A DNA stretch of 8,595 nt, from assembly GCA_001462255.1 (NCBI GenBank), contig LIUJ01000076.1, positions 1 through 8,595 on the forward strand, read 5' to 3'. The notes under the pieces are model-generated. The model saw only the letters and a list, made by a program, of their open reading frames with translations, ran no database searches and had not been told where the DNA came from. Source of the stretch: Fibrobacteria bacterium GUT77. Its GTDB lineage: Bacteria; Fibrobacterota; Chitinivibrionia; Chitinivibrionales; Chitinispirillaceae. Made by a program: the position numbers and the translations under genes. This document shows, piece by piece, positions 1-6,252 of this stretch (its first letter is position 1; the number at the start of each line of letters is the position of its first letter).

Positions 1-285
1 CAACGCGGCGGTGTCCAAGTGGTCTACGTGTTGGTGGGTGATGAGCACCAGGTCGGCCTTGGGTAGCTTGGAGTAATCGGCTTTTGCCGACCACGGGTCG
101 ATGTGGATTGTGGTTACATTCTTTGTCTTTCCGGCGAGCGAGAGGATTAAAGAGGCGTGCCCCACGCACGTTATCTCCACGGTTCCGATGGACGTATTGA
201 CGATCTCGCGGTCGAATTGGGGGTCGGAAAACGCCGGTAAGGCGGCGGCAAGCAATAGGGCGGCGGTGAAAAGCTCGGTTTTCAT
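1..285 (-). CDS. Secreted metallo-beta-lactamase-fold hydrolase, 5' part only
   Basis: The first 95 codons of a gene that runs off the left edge of the window. Residues 1-20 form a Sec-type signal peptide: MKTE, then an Ala/Leu-rich hydrophobic core, with likely cleavage after AFS. The mature part starts as MBL-fold proteins of the UlaG/UPF0173-like group do: a strand ending in CVGHAS (40-45), a HIDPW segment (61-65), then the zinc-ligand motif HxHxDH as THQHVDH (83-89). The ATG at 285-283 is chosen because AAGGAG (bases 300-295 read on the minus strand) lies nine bases upstream. The product should be a periplasmic or exported metal-dependent hydrolase; the substrate cannot be inferred. It follows the HAD gene in the same direction after 147 bases. 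The remaining metal ligands lie outside the window, so activity cannot be judged. Confidence 0.85.
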   Translation of the reverse strand, partial: MKTELFTAALLLAAALPAFSDPQFDREIVNTSIGTVEITCVGHASLILSLAGKTKNVTTIHIDPWSAKADYSKLPKADLVLITHQHVDHLDTAAL

Positions 286-311
286 AAATTGGGTCTCCTT
301 GTTTTGGGTGT

Positions 312-414
312 ATTGACCGAACATCCCTATAAATATACAATAAAACGCCTGTGGGCAGATAGTATATTTACAATCAAGTTAAATTGACCGTCTGCGGATT
401 GTTGCGATTGACCG
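312..414. repeat. Three direct copies of ATTGACCG in an intergenic region
   Basis: The octamer ATTGACCG occurs at 312-319, 383-390 and 407-414, all in the same orientation. The last two share a ninth base (T). Read in the direction of the neighbouring minus-strand genes it is CGGTCAAT. All copies lie upstream of the hydrolase gene start at 285, and the copies at 383 and 407 begin 24 bases apart. The DNA between copies 1 and 2 is AT-rich and contains TATACT-like and TATATT-like hexamers on the minus strand, but I found no well-spaced -35/-10 pair. The position suggests sites for a transcription regulator of the hydrolase gene; that role is inference. Confidence 0.4.
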
Positions 415-432
415 TGGCTTCGTTTTTTTGCG

Positions 433-1266
433 TTATTGCGGTTGAAACCGTTGGATCCACTCCTGCGCCATCCAGTCTTCGTCGTTGGTCATTTCCGTGA
501 CCCTTCCGGCGGCTTGTTTTACCGACGGCGCGGCGTTTTTCATCGCGGTGCCGTAGCCTACGGCGGTCAGCATGGGGATATCGTTTTCGGCGTCGCCGTA
601 TGCGGCGGTCTCCGACATGCTTATGCCGAGCGCGTCGCAAAGCGCGGAGAGGCCTATGCCTTTTGTGGCGTTGGGGTTCATGAACTCCAAATAATAGTCC
701 CATGTGCGGCAGACGTAGGCGGAGTTGTCGCCGCCGGTACCCCACATTGACTGGAAGTGAGCTTCCTGTTCGTCCAAATAGGTCGGGTCGCCGACGAAGA
801 TTATTTTTGAGGGGGGTAATTCGGCTACGGCGGAGAAGTTTTTGTCTATGAAGTTGTAGCTTACGCCGGTTTGTTGGCTGTATAGCTCCGTCCACCGGGC
901 GTTTTTATCGGATTGGGTGGAGTAAAGCGTGTCGTTGTAGTAAAAATTGAGCGCCGCCGGTTTGTCTTGGCAGTAGTTGATCAGGTATTTTGCGTATGAG
1001 GGGTCGAGCGGGGCGTAGTAGATGCGTTTGGCGTTTGGGGTTGAGTCGGTGTAGACCTCGGCGCCGTTTAGGATGACTAAGGCGGGGTCGAATCCGAGTT
1101 CGGGGGCGTAGCGCCTGACGCCGCGGCCGAGGCGCCCGGAGGCTAACGTTACCGTTGCGCCGCTCGCGCGGATTTGGCGTAGCGCGTCGGCGTTGGCCGG
1201 CCTTAAGCGCTTGGCGGAGTCTAAGAGCGTGCCGTCTAAGTCAAAGGCGAAGAGTTTTGGGTTCAT
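433..1266 (-). CDS. HAD-superfamily hydrolase, Cof-like (subfamily IIB)
   Basis: A 277-residue predicted phosphatase with all four HAD motifs. Motif I is DLDGT at 9-13 (nucleophile D9, acid/base D11), motif II is TLASGR at 40-45, motif III is the lysine in NATKG (K202), and motif IV is GDAENDIPM at 224-232. Residues of about 80-190 between motifs II and III form a large cap, the type C2B layout of Cof/YbjI-like sugar-phosphate or nucleotide phosphatases. The length is normal for the family, and there is no signal peptide, so it is cytoplasmic. The reading frame also has a GTG at 1299, but the ATG at 1266 is preferred: it starts the protein just before motif I, as usual for the family, and AGGA (1276-1273) sits six bases upstream. 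The exact substrate cannot be deduced. It is divergent from the acidic-protein gene and co-directional with the secreted hydrolase gene. Confidence 0.9.
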   Translation of the reverse strand: MNPKLFAFDLDGTLLDSAKRLRPANADALRQIRASGATVTLASGRLGRGVRRYAPELGFDPALVILNGAEVYTDSTPNAKRIYYAPLDPSYAKYLINYCQDKPAALNFYYNDTLYSTQSDKNARWTELYSQQTGVSYNFIDKNFSAVAELPPSKIIFVGDPTYLDEQEAHFQSMWGTGGDNSAYVCRTWDYYLEFMNPNATKGIGLSALCDALGISMSETAAYGDAENDIPMLTAVGYGTAMKNAAPSVKQAAGRVTEMTNDEDWMAQEWIQRFQPQ

Positions 1267-1312
1267 TGGGTATCCTGAAAAAAAATTACCAATCCGCACC
1301 GAAAAATACTAT

Positions 1313-1341
1313 ATTATCCGATATCAGTGGCCGCCGCCCAA
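1313..1341 (-). promoter_or_regulatory. Possible promoter of the HAD hydrolase gene
   Basis: Read on the minus strand, TTGGGC (1341-1336) and GATAAT (1318-1313) are separated by 17 bases. The -10 matches TATAAT at five of six positions and the -35 matches TTGACA at its first three. Transcription would start near 1305, about 40 bases before the ATG at 1266. This assumes a sigma-70-like consensus for an unknown organism. Confidence 0.35.
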
Positions 1342-1427
1342 CGCTTTTGGGGTCGGTTATTGGAAAAATAGCATTTTGTGTGCGGTTTCGGCACATAAAA
1401 AAACATTTAACTATAGCGGGGGTAGTC

Positions 1428-1709
1428 ATGAAGATGGTCATTACCGTTACGGCGGTATACGATTTTCCGGACGACGTAGACGTCGAGGATCTCGTGGAGG
1501 GGGAGGATTCGTTGGGGCAGCACATCGTTGTTAAGGGGCACAAGCTTCAGCCCATAATCGATTTTCTTGAGTACGACGGGCTCGACGGCGACAAACACTC
1601 CTGGGACGAGGCCGACGAGGAAGAGCAACTTGAGGAGATTTACGATTGTTTGGAGTCGGAGGAGTACACCATTATCCAGGTGGACGGGTTGTCCGACGAC
1701 GACGATTGA
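1428..1709 (+). CDS. Small highly acidic protein of unknown function
   Basis: A 93-residue protein I do not recognise. By my count it has 18 Asp and 13 Glu against four Lys and no Arg, so about a third of residues are acidic. The N-terminus (MVITVTAVYDF) alternates like a beta strand, the middle (about 58-77) is an acidic helix-like stretch with one cysteine in IYDCLE, a second strand-like segment (YTIIQVDGL) follows, and the protein ends in four aspartates. There are no membrane segments and no signal peptide, so it is probably cytoplasmic. The ATG at 1428 is preferred over the in-frame ATG at 1434 because the G-run GGGGG at 1418-1422 is five bases upstream, although this is a poor Shine-Dalgarno match. 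The same frame is open further upstream, but only by running into the opposing HAD gene. No convincing promoter was found in 1342-1427. It sits where ctsR heads the cluster in Firmicutes, but shows no resemblance to that DNA-binding protein. Confidence 0.75.
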   Translation: MKMVITVTAVYDFPDDVDVEDLVEGEDSLGQHIVVKGHKLQPIIDFLEYDGLDGDKHSWDEADEEEQLEEIYDCLESEEYTIIQVDGLSDDDD

Positions 1710-1732
1710 GGTACGGGCGTGGGGCGGCAATG

Positions 1733-1751
1733 GGTGCGCACCGTTTTTTTT
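1733..1751 (+). terminator. Palindrome followed by T8, possible weak terminator
   Basis: A perfect 10-base palindrome, GGTGCGCACC (1733-1742), is followed after one G by eight T residues (1744-1751). It lies 24 bases beyond the stop codon of the acidic-protein gene. As RNA the palindrome leaves only about three base pairs around a four-base loop, weaker than a normal intrinsic terminator, so the T-run may matter more than the stem. If real, it separates the acidic-protein transcript from mcsA. Confidence 0.3.
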
Positions 1752-1795
1752 GCGCCGAAATCGGGAGATCCGGCGGGTTGCGCGGAAAATTAAAA

Positions 1796-1841
1796 GCAAG
1801 AATCTTGCATATTACGTATTGCAATTAATTATATTAAATAT
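1796..1841 (+). promoter_or_regulatory. AT-rich putative promoter/operator region upstream of mcsA
   Basis: This patch is markedly AT-rich against GC-rich surroundings. It holds TTGCAT (1805-1810) and TATATT (1830-1835), a possible -35/-10 pair with a long 19-base spacer. It also holds three overlapping inverted repeats: GCAAG/CTTGC with a three-base loop (1796-1808), TTGCA/TGCAA spaced by ten bases (1805-1824), and TTAAT/ATTAA around TAT (1825-1837). No CtsR-type tandem heptamer (AGTCAAA-like) is visible. The leader to the mcsA start would be about 95 bases. This is the best candidate for the start of the mcsA-mcsB-clpC-bamA transcript, but the promoter assignment is tentative. Confidence 0.35.
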
Positions 1842-1936
1842 GTCGCGCCGTGATCGTTTTTGGGGTATCGGGTTGTTATGGTATCAACGAGGGGCATTGA
1901 GGGACGCGGCGGAACCCCAGCGCATTGGGAGAGCGT

Positions 1937-2557
1937 ATGAAAGAGGATCTGTTTGACGAAGGTTACGGCGAGGACATGGACGACGAGAACGGCGCCGGTT
2001 TGTGCGACGATTGCAAGGTCAGGGAGGCCAACGTTCACCTTACGCATGTGGGTGAGGAGGGAGCCGAGACCTTCCATTTGTGCGAGGATTGCGCGCGTGA
2101 GCGCGGCGTGCCCATACCGGACGGCGATACCATCCTGAAGGGTTTGGAGGCGTTGGTCGGCGCGGTGGGGGCGGCATCCGGCGGCGGCGTTAAGGTGACC
2201 GTCAAACCCAAAGAGGGTAGCGGGGGCGGCCAACCGGCGGCGGAAGCGGCGGCGGAGGAGGACATCGTGTGCCGCAATTGCGGTATGTCGTTCTCGGAGT
2301 TTCGATCCGGAGGGAGACTGGGGTGCGCGGAGTGCTACGACTCCTTTGAGGAGCGTATAGACCGCATCCTCGTCCAGATTCACGGGACGAACGGGCACAA
2401 GGGTAAGCGGTACGGCCGATCGTCGGCGCGTCGGGGCGGTAGGGCGGGTTTGGAGCGATTGAGGCGGGAGCTTGACGCGGCGGTGAGGGCGGAGCAGTTT
2501 GAGCAGGCCGCCGTCATAAGGGACGAAATACGCAGCCTAACCCCGAGCGTAAAATGA
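1937..2557 (+). CDS. mcsA: McsA, zinc-finger activator of the protein-arginine kinase McsB
   Basis: A 206-residue cytoplasmic protein with the McsA layout: two four-cysteine zinc sites (C23/C26 with C49/C52, and C112/C115 with C130/C133) and a C-terminal UVR-type helical motif at about 171-202 (AVRAEQFEQAAVIRDEIR). In Firmicutes McsA binds and activates McsB and helps couple it to ClpC. The second zinc module has the family pattern CxxCGMSFSEFRxxGRLGCAEC. Compared with B. subtilis McsA it carries an extra acidic N-terminus (1-22) and a Gly/Ala-rich linker (about 75-108). The start at 1937 is chosen over an in-frame TTG at 1925 because GGGAG (1927-1931) is five bases upstream. The stop overlaps the mcsB start by four bases (ATGA), implying translational coupling. 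The UVR motif closely resembles the one in ClpC downstream. Confidence 0.93.
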   Translation: MKEDLFDEGYGEDMDDENGAGLCDDCKVREANVHLTHVGEEGAETFHLCEDCARERGVPIPDGDTILKGLEALVGAVGAASGGGVKVTVKPKEGSGGGQPAAEAAAEEDIVCRNCGMSFSEFRSGGRLGCAECYDSFEERIDRILVQIHGTNGHKGKRYGRSSARRGGRAGLERLRRELDAAVRAEQFEQAAVIRDEIRSLTPSVK

Positions 2558-3714
2558 GCGGCGGCGTGGAAGCAAAGGATGCCGGCAAACGGAAGAGGCT
2601 GATACCCCCGTGGTTTGACGGCGGCGGGCCGGAGGGGGACGTTGTGATTTCCACCCGTGTTCGCTTGGCGCGCAACTTGGCGGGGCACCGGTTTCCGGAG
2701 CACGCATCCGTAGCGGAGAAAGAGGAGATTTTTGACAAGGCCGCGGCGTCGTTTCGCGCGCCGTCTCGGCGTAAGTTAGTATACGAGTTCGAGGTTATAA
2801 ATGTGGGGCGTATAGGAAAGCTTGAGCAACACTTCTTGGTTGAGGAGCGTGTGGCGAGCGTTAGCCTGATAAAGGGTGAGGGATCAAGGGGCGTAGCCCG
2901 CGACAAAGACGGCAAGCTAAGCGTAATGATAAATGAGGAGGATCATCTGCGCATTCAGGGGATGGACTCCGGATTTCGCCCCGACGATTTGTGGGATATG
3001 GTGAGCAAGGCCGACGATTCCATTGGCGGCGCTCTCAAATACGCGTACAGTCCGCGTCTCGGATTTTTGACCGCTTGTCCGACCAATTCGGGAACCGGGT
3101 TGCGGATTTCTTGTTTGGTGCACCTGCCCGGGCTTGTTCTTACCAAGACGGTGGATCAGGTGTTGCAGGGGGCAAGTCAGGTAGGCGTTTCCACGCGCGG
3201 TTTTTTGGGTGAGCATTCGGACATTCTCGGCAATATATTCCAGCTCTCCAATAGGGCGACGATGGGGTTAAGCGAGGCGGAGTTCATAGAGTCTACGAGC
3301 AATACGATAAAGGAGATCATCGGCCACGAGCGGGCCGCGCGCAAGCGGCTCGTGAAAGACGCGAAGCCGGAGATCGGCGACAAAATTTGTCGGGCGCTTG
3401 GGATATTGCGGAACGCGCAAATGCTGGGGTTCGCGGAGTTGCTCAATCTGACCTCAATCCTTAGGCTCGGTATCGGTTGCGGTTTATACGACGGGTACAG
3501 CGTGGACGACCTCAATAAAATAGTTTTACTCGCTATGCCGGCGCACTTGCAGGTTTACATACACGGGTTGGACGGTGCGCCGTCCGATCTTGATGTCGTG
3601 AGGGCGGATCTCGCCAGGTCGTTCTTTGAGGAGAAGCGGGCAAAGGCTAAGGTTGAGCCGTCGGTAGCGCCGGTGAAGAGGGGGCGGAGGAAAAAAACGG
3701 AATCGGGGGCGTAG
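2554..3714 (+). CDS. mcsB: McsB, protein-arginine kinase
   Basis: A 386-residue phosphagen-kinase-fold enzyme expected to transfer phosphate from ATP to arginine side chains of proteins, marking them for ClpC-ClpP. Family motifs are intact: STRVRLARN (33-41), NEEDHLRIQ (127-135, catalytic acidic residues), CPTNSGTGLR (175-184, with the phosphagen-kinase cysteine C175), RGFLGE (215-220) and LSNRATMG (231-238). B. subtilis McsB is somewhat shorter; the extra length here is a short N-terminal extension and a basic tail (361-386, KRGRRKK near the end). The motif RDxxRA, which binds phospho-arginine allosterically in characterised McsB, reads LDVVRA (346-351) here, so the first arginine is lost. 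The ATG lies within the mcsA stop (ATGA). No ctsR gene, whose product is a classic McsB target, is in the window. Confidence 0.95.
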   Translation: MSGGVEAKDAGKRKRLIPPWFDGGGPEGDVVISTRVRLARNLAGHRFPEHASVAEKEEIFDKAAASFRAPSRRKLVYEFEVINVGRIGKLEQHFLVEERVASVSLIKGEGSRGVARDKDGKLSVMINEEDHLRIQGMDSGFRPDDLWDMVSKADDSIGGALKYAYSPRLGFLTACPTNSGTGLRISCLVHLPGLVLTKTVDQVLQGASQVGVSTRGFLGEHSDILGNIFQLSNRATMGLSEAEFIESTSNTIKEIIGHERAARKRLVKDAKPEIGDKICRALGILRNAQMLGFAELLNLTSILRLGIGCGLYDGYSVDDLNKIVLLAMPAHLQVYIHGLDGAPSDLDVVRADLARSFFEEKRAKAKVEPSVAPVKRGRRKKTESGA

Positions 3715-3797
3715 TTTGGAGCGGTGTTCGGTCGGCGGAGTTTTGTTTATTTAAGGTATAGCGTTGTCACAGTAAAAGCGAAAGGGTGTATCGGCTA

Positions 3798-6251
3798 ATG
3801 AACGGCATGTTTACCGATCGGGTAAAGAAGGTTATGCAAATCGCTCGTGAGGAGTCGGTTAGGCTCGGGAACGATTATGTGGGTACGGAGCACTTGTTGC
3901 TTGGTCTTGTTAAGGAGGGCGACGGCGTCGCCGTGGCGGTTATGCGCGGTATGGGTGTGGATCTTGAGGATCTCTGCGATAATATAGAGAAGACCATAAC
4001 TTCCGTGGGCGGGATGATGATGGTGGGGCAGATGTTGCCTTTTACGCCGCGGGCAAAGAAGGTTTTGGAGGTCGCGGCGAACGAGGCGAGGTCGATGTCG
4101 CACAAGTACATCGGCACGGAGCACCTGCTTTTGGCGCTGATGAAGGACACCGAGTCGGCGGCGGCCGGAGCGCTTTCCGCCGCCGGGCTTGAATTTGACC
4201 GCGTAAAAGAGGAAATAGGCCACGTACTGAAGGGCGGAGAGGTGAGCGGCGCGCCGGCGTCCGCCTCATCAAAGGAGAAAAGCAAGACGCCCATGCTCGA
4301 CCATTTTGGTCGCGACCTCACGGCCATGGCGCGGGAGGGGAAGCTCGATCCGGTCATCGGGCGCGAAAAAGAGATAGAGCGCGTCGTCCAAATACTCAGC
4401 CGCCGCAAGAAGAATAATCCTGTGTTGATAGGCGAGCCGGGTATAGGAAAGACCGCGATAGTCGAGGGTTTGGCCCAAAAAATCATAGAGAAGAGCATTC
4501 CGCAGGTGCTTGAAAACAAGCGCGTCGTAAACTTAGACATGGCCTCTATGGTTGCCGGCACGAAGTACCGCGGACAGTTTGAGGAGCGGCTCAAGGCGCT
4601 AATGCTGGAGTTGCAGAAGAACGAAAACGTCGTCATATTCATCGATGAGTTGCACACGGTGGTCGGCGCCGGCGGTTCCGAGGGTAGCTTGGACGCCTCA
4701 AACATCTTCAAACCCGCGCTCTCCCGCGGCGAAATGCAGTGCGTGGGCGCCACAACGCTCGACGAATACCGCAAGTACATAGAGAAAGACGGGGCGCTCG
4801 CGAGGCGCTTCCAAACGATAATGGTCGATCCGCCCAGCGTAAACGAGACGATACAAATACTCTCCGGGTTGCGCCACAACTACGAGGAGCACCACAAGGT
4901 TACCTTTTCGGAGAAGGCCATCGCCATGGCGGTCAAGCTCTCCGAGCGGTACATATCGGATCGTTTCCTGCCCGACAAGGCTATAGACGTGATAGACGAG
5001 GCCGGCGCGCGTAAACGCTTGTCGAGCATGGAGATACCGGCGGAGATACGCGAAATTGAGAAGGAAATCGCCGAGGTGCTTCGCGATAAGGAGGCGGCTG
5101 TACAAAATCAAAACTTTGAATCGGCCGCTAAGTTGCGCGATATGCAGGACAAGCTCAACGGCGCTCTATTGGAGGCCAAGGCGTTGTGGCGGAAGGCCAA
5201 GACCGAAGAGCGGTTGTTGGTCGACGAGACGACGATTACGGAAGTTATCGCCACTATGACGGGTATCCCGCTCACGCGGCTTGCCGAAGAGGAAACGAAG
5301 AAGGTGTTGCACCTTGAGGATGAGTTGCGCCAAAGGGTTATAGGTCAGGACGAGGCGCTCGGCGCCGTGGCCAGGAGCATAAGGCGTTCGCGCGCCGGAT
5401 TGCACAATACCCGCCGCCCCATAGCCTCTTTCATATTCTTGGGGCCGACCGGCGTTGGGAAGACGGAGCTCGCCAAGACGCTCGCCAAGTCGCTTTTTGA
5501 TACGGAAGACGCGCTGGTACGTATCGATATGTCCGAGTATATGGAAAAGTTCGCCGTGTCGCGTCTTGTAGGCGCGCCGCCGGGATATGTCGGCTACGAG
5601 GAGGGTGGGCAGCTCACCGAAAAAATCCGCAAAAAGCCATATTCAGTCATACTGCTCGACGAAATTGAGAAAGCGCACCCCGACGTTTTCAACTTGTTGT
5701 TGCAGATACTCGACGACGGACTGCTGACCGATTCTTACGGGCGCCACGTCAATTTTAAGAATACGATTATCATAATGACCTCCAACGCCGGTACGCGCGA
5801 CGTTAAAAAAACGGGGACGGTGGGTTTTGGGCGCAACAGCGCGGAGACCGATTACGAGGCGATGAAGGGCAAGGTGATGGACGAGATGAAGCGGATATTC
5901 AACCCGGAGTTCATAAACCGCATAGACGAGACGATTGTTTTCGCGCCTCTCGGCAAGGACGAGATTGCCAAGATCGTCGATATACAGTTAAACGAGGTGC
6001 AGGAGCGTCTTGTCGACCGAAACATAAAACTCATTTTTACGCCGGAAATGAAAAAATTACTCGTGGACAAGGGATACGACCCGATATTGGGCGCGCGTCC
6101 GCTACGCCGTTCCATCCAGCGTTCCGTGGAGGACCCGTTGGCGGAGGAGTTCTTGCTGAACAAGTTCGGCGACGGCGATGTGATATCGCTTTGCGCGGAC
6201 GGCGAAGAGGTTGTCTTCAGGAAAACCGAAGCCGTGGAGAGTTGTCAATAA
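3798..6251 (+). CDS. clpC: ClpC-type AAA+ unfoldase, Clp protease ATPase subunit
   Basis: An 817-residue HSP100 protein that should unfold clients, notably arginine-phosphorylated ones, and feed them to ClpP. Order: two Clp_N repeats (about 1-145) each with GTEH (residues 29-32 and 106-109); AAA1 with Walker A GEPGIGKT (212-219) and Walker B VIFIDEL (279-285); a UVR/M domain (about 420-455, QNFESAAKLRD); AAA2 with Walker A GPTGVGKT (549-556) and Walker B VILLDE (617-622); a VGF tripeptide (675-677) matching the ClpP-docking loop; and the C-terminal small domain. The glutamates of the GTEH motifs correspond to the phospho-arginine-binding residues of B. subtilis ClpC. An in-frame GTG at 3786 exists, but AAAGGG would abut it; from the ATG at 3798 that site is 11 bases away and the protein begins MNGMFTDRVKKV, as homologues do. 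The 83-base gap after mcsB shows no clear promoter or terminator. Confidence 0.97.
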   Translation: MNGMFTDRVKKVMQIAREESVRLGNDYVGTEHLLLGLVKEGDGVAVAVMRGMGVDLEDLCDNIEKTITSVGGMMMVGQMLPFTPRAKKVLEVAANEARSMSHKYIGTEHLLLALMKDTESAAAGALSAAGLEFDRVKEEIGHVLKGGEVSGAPASASSKEKSKTPMLDHFGRDLTAMAREGKLDPVIGREKEIERVVQILSRRKKNNPVLIGEPGIGKTAIVEGLAQKIIEKSIPQVLENKRVVNLDMASMVAGTKYRGQFEERLKALMLELQKNENVVIFIDELHTVVGAGGSEGSLDASNIFKPALSRGEMQCVGATTLDEYRKYIEKDGALARRFQTIMVDPPSVNETIQILSGLRHNYEEHHKVTFSEKAIAMAVKLSERYISDRFLPDKAIDVIDEAGARKRLSSMEIPAEIREIEKEIAEVLRDKEAAVQNQNFESAAKLRDMQDKLNGALLEAKALWRKAKTEERLLVDETTITEVIATMTGIPLTRLAEEETKKVLHLEDELRQRVIGQDEALGAVARSIRRSRAGLHNTRRPIASFIFLGPTGVGKTELAKTLAKSLFDTEDALVRIDMSEYMEKFAVSRLVGAPPGYVGYEEGGQLTEKIRKKPYSVILLDEIEKAHPDVFNLLLQILDDGLLTDSYGRHVNFKNTIIIMTSNAGTRDVKKTGTVGFGRNSAETDYEAMKGKVMDEMKRIFNPEFINRIDETIVFAPLGKDEIAKIVDIQLNEVQERLVDRNIKLIFTPEMKKLLVDKGYDPILGARPLRRSIQRSVEDPLAEEFLLNKFGDGDVISLCADGEEVVFRKTEAVESCQ

Positions 6252-6252
6252 G

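Noticed and set aside
336..362. Hairpin GCC-TGTG-GGC beside an A/T run, considered as the HAD terminator
   Set aside because: Only three base pairs in the stem and an interrupted T-run on the minus strand; too weak to call.
374..895. 173-codon Arg-rich minus-strand frame overlapping the HAD gene
   Set aside because: The translation is a low-complexity Arg-rich run with no fold signature, while the overlapping HAD frame has all four catalytic motifs.
1155..1427. Long N-terminal extension of the acidic-protein frame
   Set aside because: The extension runs into the opposing HAD gene and across its likely promoter, is Arg-rich unlike the acidic part, and the ATG at 1428 has a nearby G-rich site.
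3715..3797. Internal promoter before clpC
   Set aside because: The AT-rich patch contains GGTATAGC and TTGTCA, but no -35/-10 pair with acceptable spacing and match was found.
3875..4879. 334-codon open frame on the minus strand inside clpC
   Set aside because: It lies wholly antisense to a highly conserved ClpC reading frame, its Ser/Pro-rich translation resembles no family, and it has no supporting start context.
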